This document shows positions 29,905-38,401 of a DNA stretch of 64,000 bases, in pieces (position 1 is the stretch's first letter; every line of letters starts with the position of its first letter). The stretch is from an uncultured Gemmiger sp. Its GTDB lineage: Bacteria; Bacillota; Clostridia; Oscillospirales; Ruminococcaceae. Both the position numbers and the translations under genes were made by a program. Below the pieces are notes generated by a model, which worked only from the letters and a program-made list of their open reading frames with translations, was not told the DNA's origin and searched no databases. Where the stretch lies: the NCBI GenBank assembly GCA_947629015.1, contig CANRCB010000007.1, forward strand, positions 23,263 to 87,262. The letters run 5' to 3'.

Positions 29905-30435
29905 ATGCCGGTTTTGAACATCGTGCTGGTGGAGCCGCAGATCCCCCAAAATACCGGCAACGTGGCGCGCACCTGCGCCGTGACCGGGGCGCGGCTGCAT
30001 CTGGTGGGGCCGATGGGCTTTGCCATCGACGATAAAAAATTAAAGCGCGCAGGGCTTGACTATTGGCCGCAGCTTGATATAACATATTATGAGAGTTTGT
30101 TCAATTTTCTGGCAGAAAACCCCGGGCCCTTTTTTTATTTTACCAGCAAGGGCCCGCACCGCCACACCGACCTTTGCTACCCGGACGGCGCCTACCTGCT
30201 GTTCGGCCGCGAGGATGCCGGCCTGCCGGAAAGCCTGCTGGCCGCGCACCCCGGCAGCTGCGCGCGTATCCCCATGCGCCGGGGCGAGCGCTGCCTGAAC
30301 CTTTCCAACGCGGTGGCGGTGGGCGTGTACGAGGTGCTGCGCCAATGGGGCTTCGCGGACCTTGAATGCCGCGGCCAGTTGACCGGCCAGCCCTGGAGGG
30401 AGGAAGTAGAACCATGGGTAAGATCGGGTTTTTGA
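29905..30435 (+). CDS. trmL: tRNA (cytidine(34)-2'-O)-methyltransferase TrmL
   Basis: 176 residues. A SPOUT methyltransferase: the N-terminal LNIVLVEPQIPQNTGNVART, then CAVTGARLHLVGP, is the family opening. The knot-forming motifs are AYLLFGREDAGLPESLL and CLNLSNAVAVGVYEVLRQWG. TrmL methylates the ribose of the wobble base of tRNA-Leu isoacceptors using S-adenosylmethionine, as a dimer. ATG 29905 has GGGAAGTG upstream and is 31 bases after the pyridoxamine kinase stop. The last 22 bases overlap the DegV gene, so translation is coupled. A C-terminal extension of about 18 residues (GQLTGQPWREEVEPWVRSGF) carries the DegV ribosome site in its codons. Confidence 0.92.
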   Translation: MPVLNIVLVEPQIPQNTGNVARTCAVTGARLHLVGPMGFAIDDKKLKRAGLDYWPQLDITYYESLFNFLAENPGPFFYFTSKGPHRHTDLCYPDGAYLLFGREDAGLPESLLAAHPGSCARIPMRRGERCLNLSNAVAVGVYEVLRQWGFADLECRGQLTGQPWREEVEPWVRSGF

Positions 30436-31316
30436 CCGATTCCAGCTCGGATATCCCGCAGGAACTTGCGGAGAAATACGGCATCGAGGTGGTGGGGTTC
30501 CCCATCAACCTGGAAGGCAAAGAGTACATCGAGCGCCGGGACCTTACCAACGATGAATTTTACGCACTGATGCGCGCCGCCGCCGGCACGCCGACCACCG
30601 CCGCCATCACCCCGCTGCAATGGGTGGATATCTACAGCCGCTATGTGGACGAGGGCTATACCGACCTTGTGCACGTCTGCATCAACAGCGGCGGTTCCAG
30701 CACCTACGCCAACGCCCTGGCGGCGGTGGAGCAGCTGGGGGAGGCGCGCCCCGGCCACGGCCTGCGGCTGCGCATCATCGACAGCCATATGTATTCCATG
30801 CCGTTCGGCTGGTGGCTGTGTGAGTGCGCGCGCAAGGTGCGCGGCGGCGGCGACATTGCCGAATGCGTGCTGGAGATGGAGCGCGCCCTCGCCAAAACCG
30901 AGATCTGCCTGGCCGCCTACAGCCTGAAGCAGATGAAAAAATCCGGCCGCATCAGCGCCGCCGCCGCCGTGGCGGGGGATCTGCTGGGCATCCGGCCGGT
31001 CATCAGCCTCAACGACGGCATCTCCAAGGTGGAGGCCAAGGTCCGCGGGGACGCCAACGTCCCCCCGGCGATGATCAAATGGGTCAAGAGCCGCGTGCGG
31101 GACGTCAAGGCCATGCCGTACCAGATCCTGTACACCTCCAGCACCGAAAAGCGGGACGAGCTCATCAAGCTGTGCAAGAAGGAGTTCGGCCACGCGCCGT
31201 ATTATGTGGGCCAGCTGGGGGGCGTGGTCAGCGCCAACACCGGGCCGGACGGCATCGCCATCGTGTTTGAGGGCCGGCCCCGCCGCCTGTGTGACTACGC
31301 GCCCGCGCTGCCGTAA
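30414..31316 (+). CDS. DegV family fatty-acid-binding protein
   Basis: 300 residues. The N-terminus IGFLTDSSSDIPQELAEKYG and the lipid headgroup-binding segment AAAGTPTTAAITPLQWVDIY (the TSxPS-like loop) are family marks. SGGSSTYANALAA, RIIDSHMYSMPFGWWLCECA and LKQMKKSGRISAAAAVAGDL, continuing LGIRPVISL, complete them. DegV/FakB proteins hold a fatty acid for the kinase FakA, which is not in this window. Whether this one serves FakA cannot be told. ATG 30414 has GGAGGGAGGAAG upstream and lies inside the end of trmL. A terminator follows at 31337. Confidence 0.9.
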   Translation: MGKIGFLTDSSSDIPQELAEKYGIEVVGFPINLEGKEYIERRDLTNDEFYALMRAAAGTPTTAAITPLQWVDIYSRYVDEGYTDLVHVCINSGGSSTYANALAAVEQLGEARPGHGLRLRIIDSHMYSMPFGWWLCECARKVRGGGDIAECVLEMERALAKTEICLAAYSLKQMKKSGRISAAAAVAGDLLGIRPVISLNDGISKVEAKVRGDANVPPAMIKWVKSRVRDVKAMPYQILYTSSTEKRDELIKLCKKEFGHAPYYVGQLGGVVSANTGPDGIAIVFEGRPRRLCDYAPALP

Positions 31317-31336
31317 CGTACTGCCAAACACTTGTC

Positions 31337-31382
31337 CTCCCGGCCGGGGTGCCCCGCGCAAGGGCCCGCCGGGAGTTTTTTG
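31337..31382 (+). terminator. Intrinsic terminator after the DegV gene
   Basis: CTCCCGGC pairs with GCCGGGAG around a GC-rich loop and is followed by TTTTTTGCG. Confidence 0.85.
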
Positions 31383-31416
31383 CGCCGTTTTTGAAAAAAA
31401 GGAAAGGATGTTTTTT

Positions 31417-32820
31417 ATGCAAAGCAGCGCGGGCCGCCGCGTGTGGGGCACGCTGTTCGGCACGCGGGCGTTTTACCGCCGCGTGCTCACGGTGGTGCTG
31501 CCCATCATCGTGCAGAACACGCTGACCAACGTCGTCAGCCTGCTGGACAACGTCATGGTCGGGCAGGTGGGCACGCTGCCCATGTCCGCCGTGGCCATCG
31601 TCAACCAGCTGCTGTTCGTGTTCTACCTGTGCGTCTTCGGCTCCACGGCCGGCGCGGGCATCTACGGCGCGCAGTTCTACGGCCATGGCGACATGGAGGG
31701 CGTGCGGCAGACGTTCCGGTTCAAGCTGCTCATCGGCGGGGCGCTCACGGCCGGGGCCGCGGCGCTGTTTTTGCTGGCCGGGCCGCGGCTGGTGGGGCTG
31801 TACATCGCCGCCGGCACCGCGCCGGAGGAGACGGCGGCCATCCTCGGCCACGCCAGGGGGTACCTGTGGGTGATGCTGCCGGGGCTGCTGCCGTTTTTCA
31901 TCACGCAGGCGTATTCCGGCACACTGCGCCAGTGCGGCCACGCCGCGCTGCCGATGCAGGCCAGCCTGACGGCGATGGCGTGCAACTTTGTGGGCAACGG
32001 CCTGCTCATCTTCGGGCTGTTCGGCGCGCCGCGGCTGGGCGTGGTGGGCGCCGGCATCGCGACGACGCTCTCCCGCTTTGTGGAGCTGGCGGTGGTGGCC
32101 GCGGGCAGCCACCGCGGGCGGGAAAAATACCCCTATATGCAGGGGCTGTACCGCCATTTTGCCATACCGCGCGCGCTGGCGTGGGAGATCCTGGTCAAAA
32201 GCCTGCCGCTGATGGCCAACGAATGCCTTTGGAGCATGGGGCAGGCTATGATGCTGCAATGCTACAGCGTGCGCGGCATCGACGTCGTTGCCGCGATGAA
32301 CATCTGCAACACGGTGTCGGGGGTGTTCAACTCGGTGTTTCTGGCGCTGGGGGATGCCACCGCCATCGTGGTGGGGCAGTCCCTCGGCGCCAACGAGCTG
32401 GAGGACGCCCGCCGGCAGGCGTGGTGGATGCTGAGTTTGAGCGCGCTCAGCTGCGTGGCGGTGGGCGCGGCGCTGGCGCTGTGCGCGCCCGTCATCCCCC
32501 GCATCTACAACACCGAGCCCGCCATCCGCGCGCTGGCCACCGCCTGCATCTGCGTGGTGGCGGCGTGTATGCCGGTGAACGCCTTTGCCAACTGCGCCTA
32601 TTTCACGCTGCGCAGCGGCGGAAAAACGCTTATCACCTTCCTGTTCGACAGCTGCTTCACCTGGGCGGTGAGCGTGCCCTGCGCGTGGACGCTGGCCCAC
32701 CGCACGGCGCTGCCGGTGGTGGCGGTATTTTTCTGCGTGAGCGCGCTGGACCTGATCAAATGCGTGCTGGGCTTTGTGCTGATCAAAAAGGGCGTGTGGG
32801 TCAAAAACATCGTGGTGTAA
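31417..32820 (+). CDS. MATE family efflux transporter (second copy)
   Basis: 467 residues and about 12 membrane helices. The N-terminal part LTVVLPIIVQNTLTNVVSLL, continuing DNVMVGQVGTLPMSAVAIVN, is typical of the DinF/NorM-like MATE branch of clostridia. The second half starts EILVKSLPLMANECLWSMGQ, and FNSVFLALGDATAIVVGQSL is the matching helix. It differs clearly from the MATE protein at 20.3 kb, which is shorter and of another subgroup. ATG 31417 lies nine bases after GGAAAGG. An ATG at 31408 touches that site. The export substrate is unknown. It is followed by 1.27 kb of repeats without genes. Confidence 0.9.
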   Translation: MQSSAGRRVWGTLFGTRAFYRRVLTVVLPIIVQNTLTNVVSLLDNVMVGQVGTLPMSAVAIVNQLLFVFYLCVFGSTAGAGIYGAQFYGHGDMEGVRQTFRFKLLIGGALTAGAAALFLLAGPRLVGLYIAAGTAPEETAAILGHARGYLWVMLPGLLPFFITQAYSGTLRQCGHAALPMQASLTAMACNFVGNGLLIFGLFGAPRLGVVGAGIATTLSRFVELAVVAAGSHRGREKYPYMQGLYRHFAIPRALAWEILVKSLPLMANECLWSMGQAMMLQCYSVRGIDVVAAMNICNTVSGVFNSVFLALGDATAIVVGQSLGANELEDARRQAWWMLSLSALSCVAVGAALALCAPVIPRIYNTEPAIRALATACICVVAACMPVNAFANCAYFTLRSGGKTLITFLFDSCFTWAVSVPCAWTLAHRTALPVVAVFFCVSALDLIKCVLGFVLIKKGVWVKNIVV

Positions 32821-33525
32821 CCCGCCGCGCAGCGGCCGGATGAGAGGAAACGGGATGCCGTTTGCGGGGCATTTTTGTCCCCCCTCATCCGGCCGCTGCG
32901 CGGCCACCTTCCCCCCAAGGGGGAAGGCTTTAAGAGCGAGATGCCCCGGAAGGCTTCCCCCTCTGGGGGCGGCGGGGTGAGGGCACCCCGCCCTACACGC
33001 CGAAGGCGACTGATGAGGGGAAACGGGATTCCGTTTGCGGGAAGGCAATCGCCACCCTCCACGCGCACCCTGCGGGAAAATTGTAGGGCGGGCCTTCAGG
33101 CCCGTCGTGGCGCAAACGGTTGTCCGATATCCCCTTATGGCGCGCGTACGCGCGCCGCCCATTTTGGAACGGCTCTCGCTGCGCGCCGCTTTGCGGCGCG
33201 CAGCTCCGGCCGTTTTTGCCCGCGGCGCATGGCGCCGCAGGCAAAAACCCCCGCCCTACAAAGTGACCGGAAATGGGATACCGTTTGCGGGGCATTTTTT
33301 GTCCCCCCTCATCCGGCCGCTACGCGGCCACCTTCCCCCGGAGGGGGAAGGCTTTAAGAGCGCGATGCCTCGGAAGGCTTCCCCCTCTGGGGGCGGCGGG
33401 GTGAGGGCAAGGCCCTACACGCCGAAGGCGACTGATGAGGGGAAACAGGATTCCGTTTGCGGGGAGAAGGGGCCGGACGGCCCCGCGGGGTACCGGGCGG
33501 GCAGTATAATTCACCGGTGCACAAA
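32821..33525. repeat. Repeat-rich intergenic region with a 190-bp duplication
   Basis: No gene is supported. Two copies of a 190-bp unit lie at about 32850-33040 and 33274-33462. They share TTTGCGGGGCATTTTT, CCCCTCATCCGGCCGCT, CCCCCTCTGGGGGCGGCGGG and GCCGAAGGCGACTGATGAGG with about 90 % identity by eye. Between them are a TAGGGCGGGCCTTCAGGCCC hairpin module and the ATGGCGCGCGTACGCGCGCC unit also seen at 5.99 kb, with its own AACGGCTCTCG hairpin (33168-33215). Most units are themselves inverted repeats. Confidence 0.75.
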
Positions 33526-33556
33526 CACGAAGCCCCGCCTTGCGGCGGGGCTTCGT
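33526..33556. repeat. 31-base hairpin, left copy flanking element B
   Basis: The palindrome GAAGCCCCGCC/GGCGGGGCTTC sits within CACGA...TTCGT. The identical 31 bases recur at 33778-33808. Confidence 0.75.
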
Positions 33557-33777
33557 CCAGCGTGTCGCGTGCCGCGACACGCTGCAAGAGAGGGGTTCGG
33601 CTTTGCTGGCTGCGCCAGTCCGCCTGCACCCCTCTCTTGAACACACCCCGTCGCAAAAAATACCGTGCGCATGCCTTACAGGCGATTTGCACGGTATTTT
33701 TGCTCTGGCGGTATCGCCCTTGTCGGCACATGTCCGCCAAGGGCGATGGATTTAAAATATATCGTTTCGACAGTATG
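33557..33777 (+). mobile_element. 221-bp element B with covarying hairpin module
   Basis: It lies between exact 31-base hairpin copies and has no coding capacity. Stems in order: S0 CAGCGTGTCGCG/CGCGACACGCTG (33558-33584). S1 CAAGAGAGGGGT/ACCCCTCTCTTG (33585-33596 with 33628-33639). S2 GCAAAAAATACCGTGC/GCACGGTATTTTTGC (33653-33668 with 33689-33703). S3 ATCGCCCTTG/CAAGGGCGAT (33713-33747) with loop TCGGCACATGTCCGC. It ends TCGACAGT, the inverse of the ACTGTCRAAA end seen in the related elements. It is oriented with the flanking + strand genes. Confidence 0.65.
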
Positions 33778-33808
33778 CACGAAGCCCCGCCTTGCGGCGG
33801 GGCTTCGT
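33778..33808. repeat. 31-base hairpin, right copy flanking element B
   Basis: Identical to 33526-33556. About 280 bases remain before the Lrp gene. Confidence 0.75.
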
Positions 33809-34012
33809 GCATAGAGGGGTGGGAAAGTATATAAGGGTAGAAGATGGCTTATCAATGTGGTTTTATTATACCGGTTTTTCTTTATTTGTCAAATCCGGGG
33901 CTTGCTTTTTGCTTTCCGTTTCTTTATAATAAGCGCGGAAACACTTTATTTAATTTTCCGTTTTGGCGGCCGGCCGGCCGGTTGCCTGCCTTTGTAAAGT
34001 GTTACAAGCGTT

Positions 34013-34041
34013 TTGCACTTTATTTTCTTTTTTTGTATTCT
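34013..34041 (+). promoter_or_regulatory. Promoter of the Lrp-like gene
   Basis: TTGCAC (34013-34018), 17 bases, TATTCT (34036-34041), in an AT-rich stretch 48 bases before the ATG. Confidence 0.6.
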
Positions 34042-34088
34042 TTAGACAAAAGCGGCACTTTTGCCTAAATCTGTTGGGGGGCCTCCGC

Positions 34089-34517
34089 ATGGATGAGTTG
34101 GACCGCAAGATCCTGCGCCTTTTGCAGGAGAACGCGCGCACGCCGGTCAAGGAGATCGCGCGGCAGATCAACCTGACCAGCCCGGCGGTATCCAGCCGCA
34201 TCCACCGCCTGGAGGAAAGCGGCGTGATCGGCGGGTACACGGCGGTGCTGCGCCGGCCCGCCGCGCCCAGCCAGGTGGAGGCGCTCATCTCGGTGCTGGC
34301 GGGCGCCGCCGCCCGGGACGAGCTTTTGGCCCTGGTCCGGGAGGAGGCGCAGGTGCTCCAGTGCTGGCGCGTGACCGGCAGCTGCAATTTTGTGCTCAAG
34401 GTGAGCTGCGCGAACATCGAAGCGCTGGAGCACCTGTTGACCCGTATCCAGCGGCTTGGTTCCACCAACACGCAGATCATCCTGGCCACCCAGCTGGACC
34501 GCACCCCCGCCCTGTGA
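34089..34517 (+). CDS. Lrp/AsnC family transcriptional regulator
   Basis: 142 residues. The N-terminal HTH is typical: MDELDRKILRLLQENARTPV, then ITLTSPAVSSR-type recognition (INLTSPAVSSRIHRLEESGV) and IGGYTAVL. The C-terminal RAM domain (VEALISVLAGAAARDELLAL, VLQCWRVTGSCNFVLKVSC, LEHLLTRIQRLGSTNTQIIL) binds amino acids or similar ligands and forms the dimer. ATG 34089 follows a G-run (TTGGGGGGCC). The frame is open upstream but in AT-rich promoter sequence. It is followed after 27 bases by a GT2 gene, so both may be one transcript. Whether it controls the polysaccharide genes is open. Confidence 0.9.
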   Translation: MDELDRKILRLLQENARTPVKEIARQINLTSPAVSSRIHRLEESGVIGGYTAVLRRPAAPSQVEALISVLAGAAARDELLALVREEAQVLQCWRVTGSCNFVLKVSCANIEALEHLLTRIQRLGSTNTQIILATQLDRTPAL

Positions 34518-34544
34518 CCGCCGACCCGCCGAAGGAGGACGCCT

Positions 34545-35540
34545 GTGAGCATCAAAGCGAGTGTTGTGATCCCCAACCTGAACGGCGCCGGCTGGCTGCG
34601 CGACGCCATTGAATCCATCTGGGCGCAGACCTGCCCGGACTTTGAGCTGATCGTTGTGGACAACGGCTCCACCGACGAGAGTTTGGCCGTGGCCAAAAGC
34701 TATGTGGGGCGCGCGGGGTACACATTGATCTGCAATGACAGCAACACCGGGTTTTCCCACGCGGTCAACCAGGGCATCGCCGCCGCCAGGGGCGAATACA
34801 TCGCCCTGTTCAACAACGACGCCTTTGCCGAGCCGGACTGGCTGGCGGAGCTTGTGCGCACCGCCGAGAGCGACGGAAAGATCTTTGCCGTTTCCAGCCT
34901 GATGCTGCGCTACTATGAACCGGAGCTGGCCGACGACGCCGGGGACTATGTGACGCTGCTGGGCTTTGCCTGCAAGCGCGGCGACGGGCTGCGCGCCGCG
35001 CGCTACCAAAAGCCCTGCCGGGTGTTTTCGGCGTGCGGGGGGGCGGCGCTCTACCGCAAAAGCATCTTGGAGGAGATCGGCACCTTTGACGAGCTGTTTT
35101 TCGCCTATTATGAGGATGTGGATCTGAGCTGGCGCGCCAACAACCGCGGGTACAAAAACGTCTACTGCCCCACCGCGCGCTGCCGCCACATCTGCGGCGC
35201 GACCACCGGCGCCGTGCGCTACAACCCCTTTAAAAGCGTGCAGAGCGGGCGCAACAGCATCCTGCTGCCGTACAAAAACCAGCCGTGGCCGATGCTGGTG
35301 CTCAATTTCCTCCCGATGGCGCTGGGCTACCTTTTAAAGGTGCTGATGTTCCGCCTGCGCGGCTTTGGTAAGGACTATGCCAAGGGCTTTGCCGAGGCCC
35401 GCGCCGCCCTGCCCAAGGTGCAAAAGCTGCCGTTCCGCTGGCGGGACGTGCCGCACTACCTGTGGGTGGAGGGCAGCCTGATCGCGGGGCTGTTCCGCTA
35501 CATCGTCTACCGCGCGCAGCGGTTTTTGAAGATCACCTGA
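34545..35540 (+). CDS. Family 2 glycosyltransferase (rhamnosyltransferase-like)
   Basis: 331 residues. GT-A fold features: VVIPNLNGAGWLRDAIESIW, the nucleotide-binding VVDNGSTDESLAVAKSY, NTGFSHAVNQGIAAARGEYI and the DxD-like metal site in LFNNDAFAEPDWLAELV. The acceptor-side segment FFAYYEDVDLSWRANNRGYK (the ED-Y block) is typical of WcaA/RfbF-type enzymes. A C-terminal amphipathic or membrane-associated region (LVLNFLPMALGYLLKVLMF) suggests peripheral membrane attachment. It transfers a sugar from an activated donor to a cell-surface glycan, but which sugar cannot be read. The start is GTG 34545 with GAAGGAGG six bases upstream. A terminator follows. Confidence 0.9.
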   Translation: MSIKASVVIPNLNGAGWLRDAIESIWAQTCPDFELIVVDNGSTDESLAVAKSYVGRAGYTLICNDSNTGFSHAVNQGIAAARGEYIALFNNDAFAEPDWLAELVRTAESDGKIFAVSSLMLRYYEPELADDAGDYVTLLGFACKRGDGLRAARYQKPCRVFSACGGAALYRKSILEEIGTFDELFFAYYEDVDLSWRANNRGYKNVYCPTARCRHICGATTGAVRYNPFKSVQSGRNSILLPYKNQPWPMLVLNFLPMALGYLLKVLMFRLRGFGKDYAKGFAEARAALPKVQKLPFRWRDVPHYLWVEGSLIAGLFRYIVYRAQRFLKIT

Positions 35541-35552
35541 AAATGCAAGCGG

Positions 35553-35585
35553 CCCCGCCGCCCGGTACCGGGCGGCGGGGCTTTG
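35553..35585. terminator. Bidirectional terminator between GT2 and the minus-strand operon
   Basis: A perfect 28-base palindrome (CCCCGCCGCCCGGT/ACCGGGCGGCGGGG) is followed by CTTTGT on the + strand. The convergent operon ends ten bases to the right. Confidence 0.7.
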
Positions 35586-35594
35586 TACAGCGGG

Positions 35595-36248
35595 TCAGCG
35601 GTGCGGGCGTGCCCGCCAAAAACGCCAGACGGCGCGCAGCCAATCCAGCGCGGCGGCGGCCAGGGCCGGGCACAGCAAAAGGCAGAACAGCTGGTACCAG
35701 TTGGGCAGGAAATACGCCAGCCCGTGCGGCAGGGTGCTTTGGTAGTTGAGGTCGACGGTGCCAAGGGTGAACACCACCGTGACCTGTGTGCCGTCGGCGG
35801 GGCTGCACGGGTCCAGCCGGAGCGCGGCGATGCCGCCCTGCGGCAGGGTGAACACATAGCGGCCGTTGGCCTGCACCTTGGGGAAAACGCGCTTGTTTTG
35901 GCTGAAAGGCTCCCCCGCACGGTTGGTGTAATACAGGCAGATCTCCCGCGGTTCCCCCACCGGGAACAGCGGCACATAGCTCAGCGTGCGCAGCTTGCGG
36001 CCCGAAAGCCCCTCCAAAATAAGCTGCGGATCCAGCGAGGTGGCGGTGTAGCCGTTTTCCACCGCCGGGTCGGGGACGAGGTCGACGCAGGCAAACGCCT
36101 CCACCGGCACGGAACTCCACGGTTCCAGCCCGATATCGCCGAGCTTGCCCCACACGCCCAGCAAAAGCCAGGCGGCGGCCGCCAGCGCGTAGCAGGCGAT
36201 GGGCAGCGCCGCCCTGCGGCGCCAAAACGCGGCCAAACGCTGTTTCAT
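35595..36248 (-). CDS. Bitopic membrane accessory protein, paralogue of the 38402-39010 gene
   Basis: 217 residues. An N-terminal membrane helix (LPIACYALAAAAWLLLGVWG) precedes an extracytoplasmic domain. The C-terminus has a second hydrophobic stretch (NWYQLFCLLLCPALAAAALD) and a basic tail. The middle part aligns with the protein at 38402-39010: ICLYYTNRAGEPFSQNKRVF and GRYVFTLPQGGIAALRLDPC here, VALYWRRPGQRDFTEKQKVY and DEYTFTLGGEAVAALRIDPD there. I do not know the family. ATG 36248 overlaps the stop of the polytopic protein before it (ATGA), so the two are made together. The same arrangement recurs in the paralogous pair, which implies that the proteins form a unit. Confidence 0.7.
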   Translation of the reverse strand: MKQRLAAFWRRRAALPIACYALAAAAWLLLGVWGKLGDIGLEPWSSVPVEAFACVDLVPDPAVENGYTATSLDPQLILEGLSGRKLRTLSYVPLFPVGEPREICLYYTNRAGEPFSQNKRVFPKVQANGRYVFTLPQGGIAALRLDPCSPADGTQVTVVFTLGTVDLNYQSTLPHGLAYFLPNWYQLFCLLLCPALAAAALDWLRAVWRFWRARPHR

Positions 36249-38353
36249 GGGGCGGCCACCTCCTTGGTCGCCCGCACGGCCGTGGTGCCCGCGGGCAAAG
36301 GTGCCTGCAGCAGCTCGGGCGAAAAGCCGTCCTCCGTCACACGGTAAAGCGGCGTGACGCCGTTTTGCGCGGCGGCGAGGCCGTCGGTGAAGAGCGAAGC
36401 GTAGCTTTGCAGGAAGAATTCATCCACATTTTGCAGATACAGCACCGTGCAGCCGCTTTGCCGCACGATGGCGTCAAACTGCGGCGCCGTGTAGGCGTGG
36501 TAGTAGGCCTGTTTGGTGCCTGCGGCCCCGTCGCGCAGCTCCGGCAGGCCGAAGGTGCCCCCGCCCCCGCCGCCATAGTCCGGTCCGGGTTCCAGGGTGC
36601 CGGAATAATCGACCTGCAGGGGGTAGAAATCAAACACGGCGGCGAACCATTTCAGGCCCGTGTCCCCCTGGCTGACGAAGAAGATGCGGTCGGCCCCGGT
36701 CAGGTTTTGGCTGACACGCTCCGCCTCGGCGCGGTCGGTGCGGCGGTCGATGAATTCGGCGTCGGAGAAGCCCAGCACCGAAAGCTGCGGCAGCACCAGC
36801 TGGTGCCAGCGCAGCAGCATACCGCCGGCCAGCAGCAGCACGAACGCCTGCCCGGCCAGCACCGCGCCGCGCCGCATACGGCCGGGGCGGGCGGGCTGTG
36901 CCGCGCCGGCCTGCAAAGCGCCCGCCAGGCAGGCCAGCGCGATGAGGAACCACGCGATATAATAGCTGTAGATGTACCGGTTGTAATCGGTCAGGACGGC
37001 CGCCTGGAAGGGCTTGAAGATGAACCCGTAGCTGAGCGCCAGCATCAGGTTGTACCCGCCAAAGCATACGGTGGACGCCGCCGCCATGCAGACGATGCGC
37101 CACCGCGCGCGGGCGCCCGGCGCCAGCAGCACCGCGGCGGCGAACACCACAAGGATGAGCGCTACCACCCGGCAGCCCTGCCCGACCATGCTGACGGTGC
37201 CGGCATCCGTCCAGAACTGGGCGGACATATCGGCCATCGCCTGGCGGAACTGGGCCTCACGTTCGGCGTAAAAGCCGGTGGCGGGGCGGCCCAGCAGCAG
37301 CCCGACACCGTTGAGCACCACCTGCGCGAGCGAGGGGGTGGTATCCCCCATGCCGCCCGCGGCGCTGTTCTGCGCCACCAGGGCGCCGACATAGCGGATG
37401 TTCCACAGGTAATAGAGGACGAGCGGCGCGGCCATGCACAGCGCCGCAAAGCCGGTGCGTTTGGCAAGCCCCTTGCGGAAGGGCCCGTCCGGGAAGAGCC
37501 AGCCGTCCAGCGCCGTCAGGCCGGCGGCCACCAGCGCCAGCACAAAGGTGTTGGCCTTGAGGTTTGCGGCGAGCGCCAGCACCAGCAGCACCGCCCAGCG
37601 CGGCCCGCCGCCGCGGCGCAGGGCCAGCCACACGGCCACGGCGCCGCCCACCGCGAGCCCGGCGGGGATATCGCCGTAGGCGCTCATGTAGACGGTGCTC
37701 AGGTAGATGATGCGGTTGTAGGTGGTAAAAAACCACGGCACACACCACAGCGCCGCCGCCAGCGGCACCCACATCCGGTACTGCCCCCAGCGCAGCTCCC
37801 CCAACACCGCGGCGAACACCGCGAGGGCAAGGGCATCGTAGGCAAGGTAGATCTTCCAATCGGCGTAGGCGCCGAAAAAGCTGAAGAAATAGCCCAGCAG
37901 CGGCAGGCCGGGGTTCTGCGTGACGGGCCACGGCACCCCCAGCGAGGCGGTGGAGTAGAGCGCGTCGTCGGTGACGGTGACCTTGACGGCGGTGGCCCAG
38001 AGGTTGAGCTCGTCAAAGCCGATGGCCAGCGGCTGCCGCACAAAGAAATACACGGCAAACAGCGCCGTACCGCCCCAGAACAGCGCGGCGCCCGGCGTAC
38101 ACAGCGCGCGGCTGGCGGCCCGCAGGCCGGGGCGCGGCCGGAAGGCCGCCGCGCCCAACGCCGCACAGCCGGCCAGCGCCGCCCACATACCGGACAAAAG
38201 ATGCCCCGCCATGCCCCACAGCGTGAGCCAGAGCACCAGCGCCCCCAGCGCCGTGAGGGGGGCCAGCGCCGCGGCCAGCTTGCAGCGCAGCGTGAGGAAG
38301 GCGCACAGCAAAAACAGCGCCGCCAGCGATACGCCGACACACAGCAGCTCCAT
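36245..38353 (-). CDS. Large polytopic membrane protein, GT-C glycosyltransferase-like (copy 1)
   Basis: 702 residues with about 12-13 helices in the first 500 residues and a soluble tail of about 190 residues. The first large external loop carries VRQPLAIGFDELNLWATAVK, the position of the catalytic acidic residue in GT-C enzymes. NRIIYLSTVYMSAYGDIPAG is a second loop with Asp. The tail starts FSDAEFIDRRTDRAEAERVS and contains a Gly run (DYGGGGGGTFG) and VLYLQNVDEFFLQSYASLF. Such proteins usually move a sugar from a lipid-phosphate donor to a polymer outside the membrane. The class is an inference from topology and loop residues. AAAGGAGG precedes ATG 38353. It is translationally coupled to the accessory gene downstream. 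Confidence 0.65.
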   Translation of the reverse strand: MELLCVGVSLAALFLLCAFLTLRCKLAAALAPLTALGALVLWLTLWGMAGHLLSGMWAALAGCAALGAAAFRPRPGLRAASRALCTPGAALFWGGTALFAVYFFVRQPLAIGFDELNLWATAVKVTVTDDALYSTASLGVPWPVTQNPGLPLLGYFFSFFGAYADWKIYLAYDALALAVFAAVLGELRWGQYRMWVPLAAALWCVPWFFTTYNRIIYLSTVYMSAYGDIPAGLAVGGAVAVWLALRRGGGPRWAVLLVLALAANLKANTFVLALVAAGLTALDGWLFPDGPFRKGLAKRTGFAALCMAAPLVLYYLWNIRYVGALVAQNSAAGGMGDTTPSLAQVVLNGVGLLLGRPATGFYAEREAQFRQAMADMSAQFWTDAGTVSMVGQGCRVVALILVVFAAAVLLAPGARARWRIVCMAAASTVCFGGYNLMLALSYGFIFKPFQAAVLTDYNRYIYSYYIAWFLIALACLAGALQAGAAQPARPGRMRRGAVLAGQAFVLLLAGGMLLRWHQLVLPQLSVLGFSDAEFIDRRTDRAEAERVSQNLTGADRIFFVSQGDTGLKWFAAVFDFYPLQVDYSGTLEPGPDYGGGGGGTFGLPELRDGAAGTKQAYYHAYTAPQFDAIVRQSGCTVLYLQNVDEFFLQSYASLFTDGLAAAQNGVTPLYRVTEDGFSPELLQAPLPAGTTAVRATKEVAAP

Positions 38354-38401
38354 ACGCGCCCTCCTTTTTCCGTTCCTTTGGTGTTTTTGTATCCCGTATT
38401 T

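Noticed and set aside
33000..33500. Short open frames in the repeat region before the Lrp gene
   Set aside because: They run across hairpin repeats, have no ribosome sites, and the same frames arise from each repeat copy.
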